64,000 bases of DNA from Bizionia sp. M204. Lineage in GTDB: Bacteria > Bacteroidota > Bacteroidia > Flavobacteriales > Flavobacteriaceae. The notes under the pieces are model-generated. The model searched no databases and was not told the origin of the DNA. It was given only the letters and a program-made list of their open reading frames with translations. The translations under genes were made by a program, and so were the position numbers. Location of the stretch: NCBI RefSeq assembly GCF_023205095.1, contig NZ_CP046242.1, positions 2,717,001-2,781,000 of the forward strand. The letters run 5' to 3'. Of the stretch, positions 9,078-17,635 are shown piece after piece. How positions within the stretch are numbered: position 1 is the stretch's first letter; each line of letters starts with the position of its first letter.

Positions 9078-10321
9078 TAGGCTTCTACTTTATTTTCAAC
9101 AATTTTATACAATTTATCTGAAGGTCTTATTTTAAAATCCATAGGAACAGTCACTAAATCACCTTTAGAACCTTTATCAGTCCTTGAATTGTTCACCATC
9201 AGTTCTGTTACTACCATTTCTTTAGCTCCAGTAGTTGGACCCGTAACTAAAATAGTATCTCCAACGGTTACATCAAAGGCTTCAATTTTAAATTCGCCTA
9301 TTGTAGCTTTCGGGTAAAAATGTGTGCCTTTACCTATATACACCTTTTTTTGTGTAGCTTGAGACCCAGAACTATTGCTCCATTCGCCAAGTTTCTGACC
9401 TAAATAATAGCCACTCCAAAACCCACGATTGTAAACTTTTTCTAATTCCTGCATCCAGGAAATAACCTTTTCTTTGTTATATGTGTCATTTGCAACACTA
9501 TCTATAGCATCACGATAACATTTAATAACTTTTGCTACATACTCTGGTGCACGTCCTCGACCTTCAATTTTCAAAACTTTAATTCCGGCGTCAACAATTT
9601 CATCAAGAAAATCTATAGTACACAAGTCCTTTGGAGACATAATGTACTCATTATCCAATTCCATTTCAAAACCTGTTTCTTGGTCTATAACGGTATATTT
9701 TTTTCGGCAATTTTGTTTGCAAGCTCCCCTGTTTGCTGAAGAATTATGCGAATGCAAACTCATATAGCATTTTCCGGAAACAGCCATACAAAGCGCGCCA
9801 TGACCAAAAATTTCAATCTCTATTAATCTACCAGAAGGCCCTTTTATTTGCTCTTTTTCTATGTGTTCGGTTATTTTTTTTACTTGTCGCAAACTCAATT
9901 CTCGACTCAACACCATGGTGTCAGCAAACATGGCATAAAATTTAACCGTTTCAATATTCGTGATGTTTAATTGGGTAGAAATATGCACTTCCATACCAAG
10001 CTCTCTAGCCGAAGAAATAACGGCCTGATCCATAGCAATAACTGCTGTAATATTAGCTTCCTTGGCTTGTTTTAATAAGGTTTTTACAATGGATAAATCG
10101 TGATCATAAATAATGGTATTTAACGTTAAGTAGGTTCTCACATTTTTGGCCTCACAACGTTTAGCTATTTCGGGTAAATCGGCAATGGTAAAATTAACCG
10201 TTGCACGAGCTCTCATATTTAACTGTTCTACACCAAAATAAACGGAATTGGCCCCATTATCTAAAGCGGCTTGAAGTGATTCAAAATTCCCTGCAGGTGC
10301 CATTAATTCTATATGCTGCAT
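9077..10321 (-). CDS. trhP: Peptidase U32 family tRNA 5-hydroxyuridine synthase TrhP
   Basis: A 414-residue U32-family protein starting LMAPAGNFESLQAALDNGAN, the classic U32 N-terminus. Conserved cysteines GALCMAVSGKC and GACKQNC (about 176-206) are the family's Fe-S ligands. Length and C-terminal beta domain fit YegQ/TrhP rather than RlhA or UbiU/UbiV. In Escherichia coli TrhP makes 5-hydroxyuridine at tRNA position 34 using prephenate, independent of oxygen. The neighbouring upstream gene (12 bp away) encodes the oxygen-dependent enzyme for the same modification. The older label 'collagenase-like protease' is probably misleading here. Confidence 0.85.
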   Translation of the reverse strand: MQHIELMAPAGNFESLQAALDNGANSVYFGVEQLNMRARATVNFTIADLPEIAKRCEAKNVRTYLTLNTIIYDHDLSIVKTLLKQAKEANITAVIAMDQAVISSARELGMEVHISTQLNITNIETVKFYAMFADTMVLSRELSLRQVKKITEHIEKEQIKGPSGRLIEIEIFGHGALCMAVSGKCYMSLHSHNSSANRGACKQNCRKKYTVIDQETGFEMELDNEYIMSPKDLCTIDFLDEIVDAGIKVLKIEGRGRAPEYVAKVIKCYRDAIDSVANDTYNKEKVISWMQELEKVYNRGFWSGYYLGQKLGEWSNSSGSQATQKKVYIGKGTHFYPKATIGEFKIEAFDVTVGDTILVTGPTTGAKEMVVTELMVNNSRTDKGSKGDLVTVPMDFKIRPSDKLYKIVENKVEA

Positions 10322-10333
10322 AATCGTGAAATT

Positions 10334-11407
10334 TTAGGAATTAGAATTCTTGAAATTTTCAAAAATGTTACGCAGGTCTTTTTTATACGGCAAATGATCG
10401 GCTCGTCCCTTTTTAAAGATATCGTTGCTATTACCCTGTCCTTTACGCAAGGCTTTTTGCTCTTCGAAAGATAATTGAATAATTTCCTGACAGGTTGTAG
10501 AACAGCAGTTTTCCATTTTTTCCTTACAAGACTCACACTGAATAAAAAGTAAATGACACGCCTCATTGGCACAATTGGTGTGCAAATCAGCAGGCTCACC
10601 ACATTGGTGACATTGTGCTATAACATCGTCTGAAATTCTTTCAGAACGACGCTCATCAAATACAAAATTCTTGCCTATAAATTTATTCTCTAATCCTTTT
10701 GCTTCCACTTGGCGCACATAATTAATGATACCACCTTCCAATTGATACACATTTTTAAACCCCTTATGTTTGTAATACGCACTCGCTTTTTCACAACGAA
10801 TCCCACCTGTGCAATACATAACCAATTTTTTATCTTCTTTATGGTCTCGTAAATCCGCTTCAATAATATCTAAAGACTCCCGAAAAGTATCCACATCTGG
10901 TTTTACGGCATTTATAAAATGACCTATTTCACTTTCATAATGATTTCGCATATCTACCAAAACCACGTTTGGATCGTCAATAAGTTGATTGAATTCTTCG
11001 GCTTCAACGTGAATGCCTTTATTGGTTACATCAAACGTATCATCGTTTAAACCATCGGCTACAATTTTATCACGCACTTTCACTTTTAGTTTTAAGAATG
11101 AAAAATTATCGTGTTCAATAGCAATATTTAATCGCACATTTTCCAGAAATGATATGGTGTCCAAATGATTTTTAAACAGCGTGAAATTATCTGCTGGCAC
11201 GGAAAGTTGAGCGTTTATGCCTTCATGAGCCACATATATACGTCCTAAAACGTCTAGGTTATTCCAGTTTAGAAATAAGTGATCTCTAAATGCGTTTGGA
11301 TTGTCAATTTTCGCGTATTTATAGAAAGAAATAGTCAAGCGTTCTTTTCCCGCTTGCTCAATAAGTTCAGTTCTTTCTTTGGCGCTTAAGGTATTGTACA
11401 GTTGCAT
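10334..11407 (-). CDS. trhO: tRNA uridine(34) hydroxylase TrhO (rhodanese domain)
   Basis: A 357-residue YceA/TrhO protein. An N-terminal UPF0176 domain is followed by a rhodanese domain with the active-site loop CTGGIRC (catalytic Cys near residue 197) and a C-terminal Cys-rich zinc-type segment (CHQCGEP, CANEAC, CESCKEK). It uses O2 to make 5-hydroxyuridine in tRNA wobble position 34. First gene of the operon that also contains trhP, so aerobic and anaerobic routes are encoded side by side. Start chosen at 11407 (MQLYNTLSAKER), matching family length. Confidence 0.9.
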   Translation of the reverse strand: MQLYNTLSAKERTELIEQAGKERLTISFYKYAKIDNPNAFRDHLFLNWNNLDVLGRIYVAHEGINAQLSVPADNFTLFKNHLDTISFLENVRLNIAIEHDNFSFLKLKVKVRDKIVADGLNDDTFDVTNKGIHVEAEEFNQLIDDPNVVLVDMRNHYESEIGHFINAVKPDVDTFRESLDIIEADLRDHKEDKKLVMYCTGGIRCEKASAYYKHKGFKNVYQLEGGIINYVRQVEAKGLENKFIGKNFVFDERRSERISDDVIAQCHQCGEPADLHTNCANEACHLLFIQCESCKEKMENCCSTTCQEIIQLSFEEQKALRKGQGNSNDIFKKGRADHLPYKKDLRNIFENFKNSNS

Positions 11408-11489
11408 GCTATACTAATGTTTAAGGTTAAAGAATATTTTAGCTGCAAATGTACTATTTTTTGTGCGAATCTGATTTTTCATCAAACAA

Positions 11490-11521
11490 AAAGCACTTTA
11501 TAATGATTTATAAAGTGCTTT
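11490..11521 (-). terminator. Hairpin terminator of a short minus-strand transcript
   Basis: Perfect 14-bp arms (AAAGCACTTTATAA / TTATAAAGTGCTTT) with a 4-base loop. On the minus strand the stem is followed by a T-rich run (GCTTTTTGTTTG). It lies 57 bases after the stop codon of the candidate small gene at 11578-11670 and before trhO. Confidence 0.65.
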
Positions 11522-11577
11522 AAGTAGACTAACTCGTTATTACTATTTTTTTTAATTCAAAAAAATAACAATCCGAG

Positions 11578-11670
11578 CTAACCTCCATCGGCTTTGCAGC
11601 TTCCGTTTATAACTACGGTTACTGAAACGCCTAATTCTCCTATTAATAATATTTTTCTAATAAATCTCAT
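11578..11670 (-). CDS. Candidate 30-residue peptide gene
   Basis: An open frame of 30 codons on the minus strand in the 385-bp gap between trhO and recA. The product begins MRFIRKILLIGELGVSVTVV, has a basic N-terminus and hydrophobic core, and ends GSCKADGG just before TAG. It is followed by a strong hairpin with a T-rich tail, which favours a real short transcript. I do not recognise it. It could be a small membrane peptide or a non-coding RNA containing an accidental frame. Confidence 0.4.
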   Translation of the reverse strand: MRFIRKILLIGELGVSVTVVINGSCKADGG

Positions 11671-11792
11671 AGCAAAAGTTTCCCAGCTTTATTAAGTAGA
11701 TGCAAAAACAACAAAAAGGTTGCGTCATAAAATTGTAAAGTGAAAAAAGAGTGGTATTTTAGCAACACTTTTACAAGATAAAATATACAGAA

Positions 11793-12794
11793 ATGAGCAA
11801 CGAAAAAGACGCAAAATTAAAAGCGCTACAACTTACTTTAGACAAACTAGATAAGGCTTACGGCAAAGGAACGGTAATGAAAATGAGTGATCAAGCTGTT
11901 GTTGATGTCGACGCTATTCCTTCGGGGTCTTTAGGATTAGATATTGCACTAGGTGTTAATGGCTATCCAAGAGGTCGTGTTATAGAAATATATGGTCCAG
12001 AATCTTCTGGTAAAACAACGTTAACCTTACATGCTATTGCTGAAGCTCAAAAAGCTGGTGGAATTGCTGCTTTTATTGATGCAGAACATGCTTTTGATAG
12101 AACTTACGCTGAAAAATTAGGAGTAGATATTGATAACTTAATTATTTCGCAACCTGATAATGGTGAACAAGCATTAGAGATTGCCGATAATTTAATTCGT
12201 TCTGGTGCTATTGACATTGTCGTTGTTGACTCGGTAGCTGCTTTAACACCAAAAAGTGAAATTGAAGGTGAAATGGGTGATTCTAAAATGGGATTACATG
12301 CTAGATTAATGTCTCAAGCCTTACGTAAATTAACAGCCTCTATTAGCAAAACCAATTGTACGGTGATTTTCATTAACCAATTACGTGAAAAAATTGGGGT
12401 TATGTTTGGAAACCCAGAAACAACAACAGGTGGTAATGCATTAAAATTTTATGCTTCGGTACGTTTAGATATTAGACGTTCAACACAAATAAAAGACACA
12501 GACGGAAATGTGCAAGGAAATAAAACCAGAGTTAAAGTGGTTAAAAATAAAGTTGCACCACCTTTTAGATTAGCTGAATTTGATATTATGTATGGCGAAG
12601 GTATTTCCAAAGTAGGTGAAATATTGGATATTGCTGTAGAATTTGATGTTATTAAAAAAGCAGGATCGTGGTTTAGTTATGGCGACACCAAATTAGGACA
12701 AGGTCGTGATGCAGTTAAAGCGCTTATTAAAGACAATCCAGAACTCATGGATGAGTTAGAAGTGAAAATAAAAGAGCTTATAAAATCAGCTTAA
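11793..12794 (+). CDS. recA: Recombinase RecA
   Basis: A 333-residue RecA. Walker [10 protein letters not shown] near residue 69, the MAW-region motif, [15 protein letters not shown], and the DNA-binding loop region with the [20 protein letters not shown] segment. Length and all motifs are normal. Catalyses homologous strand exchange and drives the SOS response; also relevant to the near-identical repeats in this window, which RecA could recombine. It is followed by a strong terminator at 12801-12830. Confidence 0.98.
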   Translation: MSNEKDAKLKALQLTLDKLDKAYGKGTVMKMSDQAVVDVDAIPSGSLGLDIALGVNGYPRGRVIEIYGPESSGKTTLTLHAIAEAQKAGGIAAFIDAEHAFDRTYAEKLGVDIDNLIISQPDNGEQALEIADNLIRSGAIDIVVVDSVAALTPKSEIEGEMGDSKMGLHARLMSQALRKLTASISKTNCTVIFINQLREKIGVMFGNPETTTGGNALKFYASVRLDIRRSTQIKDTDGNVQGNKTRVKVVKNKVAPPFRLAEFDIMYGEGISKVGEILDIAVEFDVIKKAGSWFSYGDTKLGQGRDAVKALIKDNPELMDELEVKIKELIKSA

Positions 12795-12800
12795 ATTTTA

Positions 12801-12830
12801 AAAAAATCCCAATCTATTTGGGATTTTTTT
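12801..12830 (+). terminator. recA terminator
   Basis: AAAAAATCCCAA / TTGGGATTTTTT hairpin with a 5-base loop and T-run, 6 bases after the recA stop codon. Confidence 0.85.
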
Positions 12831-12903
12831 ATATCCCAACGCAACCTTTTGTGTTTTAGTGCATCTACTTAATGAAATACATGTGTTAAGTTTACCTCAA
12901 ATT

Positions 12904-13311
12904 ATGAAAAAAATAGCTATTTGTATCCTTGTATTACTAGCAATATCCTGCTCAATTAATGATGATACACAACAAAGTTATATTGAATTATTGCCTATAG
13001 AAAGCGCGACCGTTCCCGATGAATTTACACGTGGAGAAACCTACGATATCTCTATTGTATTTAAAAGACCTACGGAATGCCACGCGTATAAAGACATTTT
13101 ATTAAAAGAGGAGCCTGATGGTCTTTTTATAGCTGTTATGTCTACTGTTTTTACAGGAAACTTTGATTGTCCTGCAATTGATAATAGTATTGAAAAAACA
13201 TTTACGTTTCAACCAGGAGAAGAAGATTTATATGTTTTTAAATTTTGGCATGGAACTACGAATTCTGGCGAAGAAGAATATATTATAATTGAGGTTCCAG
13301 TAGTAGATTAA
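12904..13311 (+). CDS. Lipoprotein of unknown function
   Basis: A 135-residue lipoprotein: signal MKKIAICILVLLAI with lipobox SC, mature start CSINDDTQQSY. An upstream in-frame ATG at 12859 would bury the signal peptide behind 15 residues, so I start at 12904. The mature domain is acidic and appears beta-rich (phrases such as YDISIVFKRPTECH). No family recognised. Only 23 bp separate it from the ECF sigma gene downstream, so they may share a transcript. Confidence 0.7.
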   Translation: MKKIAICILVLLAISCSINDDTQQSYIELLPIESATVPDEFTRGETYDISIVFKRPTECHAYKDILLKEEPDGLFIAVMSTVFTGNFDCPAIDNSIEKTFTFQPGEEDLYVFKFWHGTTNSGEEEYIIIEVPVVD

Positions 13312-13334
13312 TTATTGTTTAAATTTAACCAAAT

Positions 13335-13886
13335 GTGTTTCACGTGAGTTTAAATCAACTCATACTAAAATGTAGTAATCATGATACTCAAGCACAAAGC
13401 GAATTATATCAGCTCTTTTCGAGCAAATTGTTTTCGGTTTGTTTAAAGTATTCAAGAAATTACGCCGAAGCGGAAGATAATCTGCAGGACGCGTTTTTGA
13501 CTATTTTTAAAAAAATTAGTCAGTTTAATAATAAAGGTTCTTTTGAAGGTTGGTTGAAACGCATTGCTATTAATACGGCGTTACAACGCTATAGAGGTCA
13601 AGGCGTTTTTGAAATAATAAATGAAGATTTCATAGCAGATGAAGATATAGAAATTGATGATGAAGACATTTCTCTTGATTTTTTGCTAAAAATTATTCAA
13701 GAATTACCAGACCGATATAGATTGGTTTTTAACATGTATGTGTTGGATGGTTATTCGCATAAAGAAATAGCTGATTTATTGCGCATTACAGATGGCACAT
13801 CAAAATCGAATTTGGCTAGAGCACGAAAAATATTAAAAGATAAAATTGAAGCATATAAAGCGGGTTTTAACGCGCAATCATTATAA
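13335..13886 (+). CDS. ECF-type RNA polymerase sigma factor
   Basis: A 183-residue sigma-70 family protein of the extracytoplasmic-function class. Region 2 (about 25-75) contains NYAEAEDNLQDAFLTIFKKI; region 4 (about 125-172) contains the helix-turn-helix with LDGYSHKEIADLL and GTSKSNLARARKIL. The start is GTG at 13335 (alternatively GTG at 13344). Its stop codon overlaps the start of the next gene (TAATG), which encodes an inner-membrane protein with a beta-barrel end that is the likely anti-sigma partner. Confidence 0.92.
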   Translation: MFHVSLNQLILKCSNHDTQAQSELYQLFSSKLFSVCLKYSRNYAEAEDNLQDAFLTIFKKISQFNNKGSFEGWLKRIAINTALQRYRGQGVFEIINEDFIADEDIEIDDEDISLDFLLKIIQELPDRYRLVFNMYVLDGYSHKEIADLLRITDGTSKSNLARARKILKDKIEAYKAGFNAQSL

Positions 13887-15805
13887 TGAGTAGTAAAAAA
13901 CACATAGATAGAATTTTCCAAGAATCTTTTAAGGATTTTGAGGCGAAGCCCAATCCTGAATTGTGGTCTAAAATTCAAAACGAGTTACCATTAAAAACGG
14001 AAAAGCCTAAAACAGCTTTCCCTATCTGGATGCGTATAACTAGTGCTGCAGCTGTGTTAGTTTTATTGGTAACTATTGGTTCTGTAATTTTTACTGGCAC
14101 AAATAACCCGGTTTCTACAGATGAAAAAATTGTAGATACTCAAACACGATCAAGTCATGGTATTTTAAATTCTAATAATACGCCTAATATTTCTGAAGAA
14201 AATTCAACAAACAAAAACAATATAGTTGTTGATGATCCGAAAGCGACTTCAAATAAGGCCTCAAAATTTAACAATGAAAGCATTGCGAATACAGACATAA
14301 ATAGTAATGGTAATCCAATAGCTAGTGAAAATTCTGGAGAGGATTCTATTACAAATTCTAACAAATTAAATAATGCAATTGCAGCCTCAAGCAGAAATAC
14401 AGCCGTTGCCAACTCTGAAAATAGAAATAATAAAAAAGCTAGCCATACCAATAGTAATTACGCCACGAATCCTAATACAATAAAAAATAATAATATTCTT
14501 AAAACTCAAAGTACCAAGACTATTTATAAGGGAATTGCTACTCAAGATACCGCATCAAATCCTAACACAAAAGGATTGGTAAACCAATCTAATACCACAA
14601 GTAACAATGTTAAACCAAATAATACGATTGAAGCTACAAATAATGTTGTGGTTCAAGAATCTCAAGCTTCAAAAAACGCAATTAATACTTCAGTAAACAG
14701 AACAGGTATTGCAGCAAATTCAGTTTCAAAAAATAGTTCTAAAACTGATGCTATTTCTGCGAACGAAACCATAAATAACAGTATTAAAACACCACAAAAT
14801 AATAACAATAATACGGTAGCTTCAACTATCAACAGCGCGAACCAAAGTAATAAAACGGCATCTGATGTTCAGCGTGCCGTTTCTACTTCGGAAACCGATA
14901 ATGTGTTGAAAGAAACAAGCGCGCAAAATGCTATTGCTTGGAATGCTAAGACAAGCAACACACCTCAAAATGAAAAAGAAAAAGAGGAAAACTTAATGGT
15001 TGGTGATTCGCTAGTTAGTGAATCACCTTCAATTGAGGAAGCTATTGCTCAAGCCGAAGAAACTAGTGAAAAGGAAGAAGAAGAAAAACTAGTAAATAGG
15101 TGGCAAGTTCAAGCAAACATTGCGCCTGTTTACTACAATTCGTTAGGTAAAGGCTCGCATATTGATGACGAATTTGTATCCAATTCTAAAAGTGGTGAAA
15201 CCAATACCAGTTATGGTGTAAATGTAAGTTATGCCATTAGTAAAAAATTAGCAATTCGCTCCGGAATTAGCTCCTTAAATTTAAGTTACGACACGGATAA
15301 TGTTATTTTATACAATTCGCCAACAACCAATACGCCAAATAATACAAATCCGCTGCGCAACATAAATTTAGTGCCAGAAAATCAGGAATTAACTGCTTTT
15401 AGCGGTGATAATTTAGGTTTTCAACAAATAAATAACGTGTTATTTAATGCCGCTATTAGTCAACGTTTAAGCTATTATGAAGTTCCTGTAGAATTGGAAT
15501 ATAAATTAGTTAATAACCGCTTTGGTGTTAATATTATTGGTGGGATGAGTACCTTCTTTTTAAATGATAACGAAGTGTATTCAGAATTTGAAGAGTATAA
15601 AACCTATATAGGTGAATCAAGTAACGTAAACAGTGTGAGTTTTAGTACCAATTTAGGAATTGGGTTGAATTATAAATTTACGGATAAACTTCTATTTAAT
15701 TTTGAACCTACTTTTAAATACCAATTAAATGGTTTTGAAAATACATCTGGTGATTTCAGACCTTACATTATAGGTGTTTATACAGGTTTTAGTTACAAGT
15801 TTTAA
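13886..15805 (+). CDS. Anti-sigma-like membrane protein with C-terminal outer-membrane beta-barrel domain
   Basis: A 639-residue protein. Residues 1-45 are a cytoplasmic segment with DFEAKPNPELWSKIQ, typical of flavobacterial anti-sigma partners. One membrane helix (about 49-69) follows, then roughly 300 residues very rich in Asn, Ser, Thr and Lys that look disordered. The last ~230 residues read as alternating beta strands of a porin-like barrel ending YTGFSYKF with terminal Phe. It overlaps the sigma gene by one base. This layout would let one polypeptide reach from the cytoplasm to the outer membrane. The anti-sigma function is inferred from position and N-terminal similarity. Confidence 0.8.
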   Translation: MSSKKHIDRIFQESFKDFEAKPNPELWSKIQNELPLKTEKPKTAFPIWMRITSAAAVLVLLVTIGSVIFTGTNNPVSTDEKIVDTQTRSSHGILNSNNTPNISEENSTNKNNIVVDDPKATSNKASKFNNESIANTDINSNGNPIASENSGEDSITNSNKLNNAIAASSRNTAVANSENRNNKKASHTNSNYATNPNTIKNNNILKTQSTKTIYKGIATQDTASNPNTKGLVNQSNTTSNNVKPNNTIEATNNVVVQESQASKNAINTSVNRTGIAANSVSKNSSKTDAISANETINNSIKTPQNNNNNTVASTINSANQSNKTASDVQRAVSTSETDNVLKETSAQNAIAWNAKTSNTPQNEKEKEENLMVGDSLVSESPSIEEAIAQAEETSEKEEEEKLVNRWQVQANIAPVYYNSLGKGSHIDDEFVSNSKSGETNTSYGVNVSYAISKKLAIRSGISSLNLSYDTDNVILYNSPTTNTPNNTNPLRNINLVPENQELTAFSGDNLGFQQINNVLFNAAISQRLSYYEVPVELEYKLVNNRFGVNIIGGMSTFFLNDNEVYSEFEEYKTYIGESSNVNSVSFSTNLGIGLNYKFTDKLLFNFEPTFKYQLNGFENTSGDFRPYIIGVYTGFSYKF

Positions 15806-15860
15806 TTTTAGTTGGTTAGATTGATGCTGTTTTTAAGAAATTGAAACAGCATGATAAGTA

Positions 15861-15895
15861 AAAAAGCTATTCTGTGCCAAGAGTAGCTTTTTTTG
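15861..15895. terminator. Bidirectional terminator
   Basis: AAAAAGCTA...TAGCTTTTT inverted repeat with T-runs on both strands, lying between two convergent genes. A second, weaker stem (ATGCTGTTT / AAACAGCAT, 15824-15852) precedes it. Confidence 0.75.
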
Positions 15896-15897
15896 TT

Positions 15898-16977
15898 TTA
15901 CAACGCTTTAATATCTGTCTCTATGGCATCTGAATATGAAGAATATTCTTTAATTATAATCCCATTTTTATCGACCAGAAAGTACGTAGGGAAGCTGTTT
16001 ATATTGTAATCTTGAAGTGTTTTTTCTGTTCCTTTTAAATTAATATAATCTACTTTTTTGCTTAACAACATCCTCTTACTTTTTTCAGGACTTTCTGTTG
16101 AAATCCCAATGACACTAATTTTATCATTATATTTATTTTGAAGATATTTCAGTTTTGGTAATGATTTAATACAAGGACTGCACCAAACTTCCCAAAAGTT
16201 AATAAGAGCAGGAAAATTTTCTGAAATAACAAGGGGCTCGTCATTCCACAAATTAGGGAGATTATTAGTTTTAAATTGAGTGCCAACCATAGAGATTTTA
16301 TTAAATGACTGACTATTAATTATGTCTAGCTCTAAAAGTCCGTTTTTCTTATTATCTATAAATTTGGTAACTTTATCATTTACTAACACTTTACTAATTA
16401 GAAATGTTTTTGAAGTTCTTTCTCCTAATTTTTCTGATGTTATTTTAATTTTTGAAGGAGAAAATGTAGTTTTATTTATATTTATAATTTTTTGAATATT
16501 GTTAATTTGAAAAGTTGTGTCGTTTTCGAAGGTAAATTGTAATTGATACTCATCTTCATAGTCCACTAAATTAACTGTTTTATAGAAACTATCTAAACCA
16601 AAAATCTCTTCTATAATTAGTTGACCTCCTGGACTTCCCAAGAAACCATATGAACTTACCAATTCATAGTTACCATCTCTGTTTGAAATTTCAAAACTTT
16701 TATAATTATCATATAAATAGCTTATTTCAAACGAATAAGATTCAACAAAAAATGACATTCCAAACAAGGTGTCATTTTTGGTTTTCTCAATTAAAACCTG
16801 TCCGGTTCTATTCCAAACATCATTTAAAGAGAAACTATCTATCAGCGTTATATCGTATTGAATTTTACTATTCGCTTTGGCTCTTAATTCATACTGATTG
16901 ATAACATTTTTTGCCGTCTCTTTCTTGTGACAATTAAAAAAAAATAAGGTTATAAAAAAATAAATATATAGTTTCAT
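15898..16977 (-). CDS. TlpA-like thioredoxin-fold lipoprotein
   Basis: About 359 residues starting MKLYIYFFITLFFFNCHKKE, a short lipoprotein signal with Cys 16; a longer frame from 17016 only adds a hydrophobic leader. The first ~225 residues are a domain of unknown type. The last ~135 form a TlpA/AhpC-type thioredoxin fold with redox motif WCSPC (WCxxC), then SVIGISTESPEKSK and SFPTYFLVDKNG. It should act as a periplasmic-side thiol reductase or isomerase. The gene directly upstream (61 bp) encodes a secreted protein with four Cys near its C-terminus, an obvious candidate substrate. Confidence 0.85.
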   Translation of the reverse strand: MKLYIYFFITLFFFNCHKKETAKNVINQYELRAKANSKIQYDITLIDSFSLNDVWNRTGQVLIEKTKNDTLFGMSFFVESYSFEISYLYDNYKSFEISNRDGNYELVSSYGFLGSPGGQLIIEEIFGLDSFYKTVNLVDYEDEYQLQFTFENDTTFQINNIQKIININKTTFSPSKIKITSEKLGERTSKTFLISKVLVNDKVTKFIDNKKNGLLELDIINSQSFNKISMVGTQFKTNNLPNLWNDEPLVISENFPALINFWEVWCSPCIKSLPKLKYLQNKYNDKISVIGISTESPEKSKRMLLSKKVDYINLKGTEKTLQDYNINSFPTYFLVDKNGIIIKEYSSYSDAIETDIKAL

Positions 16978-17038
16978 AAAAATAAGAAATAAAATAATCC
17001 AATTAATAACAAGCAAATATTATTAATTGGATTAAAAT

Positions 17039-17482
17039 TTAACAACCTGTAAGACAAATATATCTTGTCAGTTTTTCACAATTGTAAGGACTTGTACATT
17101 TGTACTCCTTATAATCTTCATATGCTAATTTACTCATACCAAATAACAACCAAAACTCCTCATTATCCATAGCTGATAATTCGCTTTCGATTATTACATA
17201 ATTTGCGGTTGTTATTATTCCATCTCTGAATTCCATACTCTTGATAAACTCTGATTTGGTTTCTCCACTTAATTTACTAACAACAGAGTTTTTATCAATT
17301 GCATAACGCTCAAAATCTGAAAGTGTAAAGATTTCTTGAATAACTCCTTTGTTTAGTTCTTCTTTGCTTTTAACAACTTTGTTAATTGACTGATCTTCCA
17401 AAATATTACTTTCTGCATCACTACAGGAAAAAGCAAAGATTAAAATGGTAAAAATCAACGTTCCATTAAATAGTTTTTTCAT
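17039..17482 (-). CDS. Lipoprotein with Cys-rich C-terminal tail
   Basis: A 147-residue lipoprotein: signal MKKLFNGTLIFTILIFAF, lipobox SC, mature CSDAESN. The end of the protein is EYKCTSPYNCEKLTRYICLTGC, with four cysteines in 20 residues and Cys as the last residue. No named family, but I recall similar ~140-residue flavobacterial lipoproteins beside TlpA-like genes. Next gene downstream is a TlpA-like reductase. A TTACGG palindrome lies 107 bp upstream of the start. The Cys tail suggests disulfides or a metal site. Confidence 0.7.
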   Translation of the reverse strand: MKKLFNGTLIFTILIFAFSCSDAESNILEDQSINKVVKSKEELNKGVIQEIFTLSDFERYAIDKNSVVSKLSGETKSEFIKSMEFRDGIITTANYVIIESELSAMDNEEFWLLFGMSKLAYEDYKEYKCTSPYNCEKLTRYICLTGC

Positions 17483-17588
17483 AATTTCTTAAAGTTTATT
17501 AGATTAATAATAAACTAAATCTATAATCTATAATCTATATTCTAATAAACCTAAATTATTTAAACATAAAATTAATTTAATGAGTGAT

Positions 17589-17605
17589 TTACGGTTTTAC
17601 CGTAA
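17589..17605. promoter_or_regulatory. Palindromic candidate operator TTACGGT-TTT-ACCGTAA, copy 3
   Basis: Identical 17-nt palindrome to 228-244, in the upstream region of the minus-strand lipoprotein gene 17039-17482. A TAGGTTTA sequence on the minus strand at 17546-17553 resembles the -7 box, placing the palindrome centre about 58 bp upstream of a start site. The TCATCGAAAAC partner sequence is absent here. Confidence 0.5.
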
Positions 17606-17635
17606 CTGTATTGAAGAAAAATATTACAAATGAAG

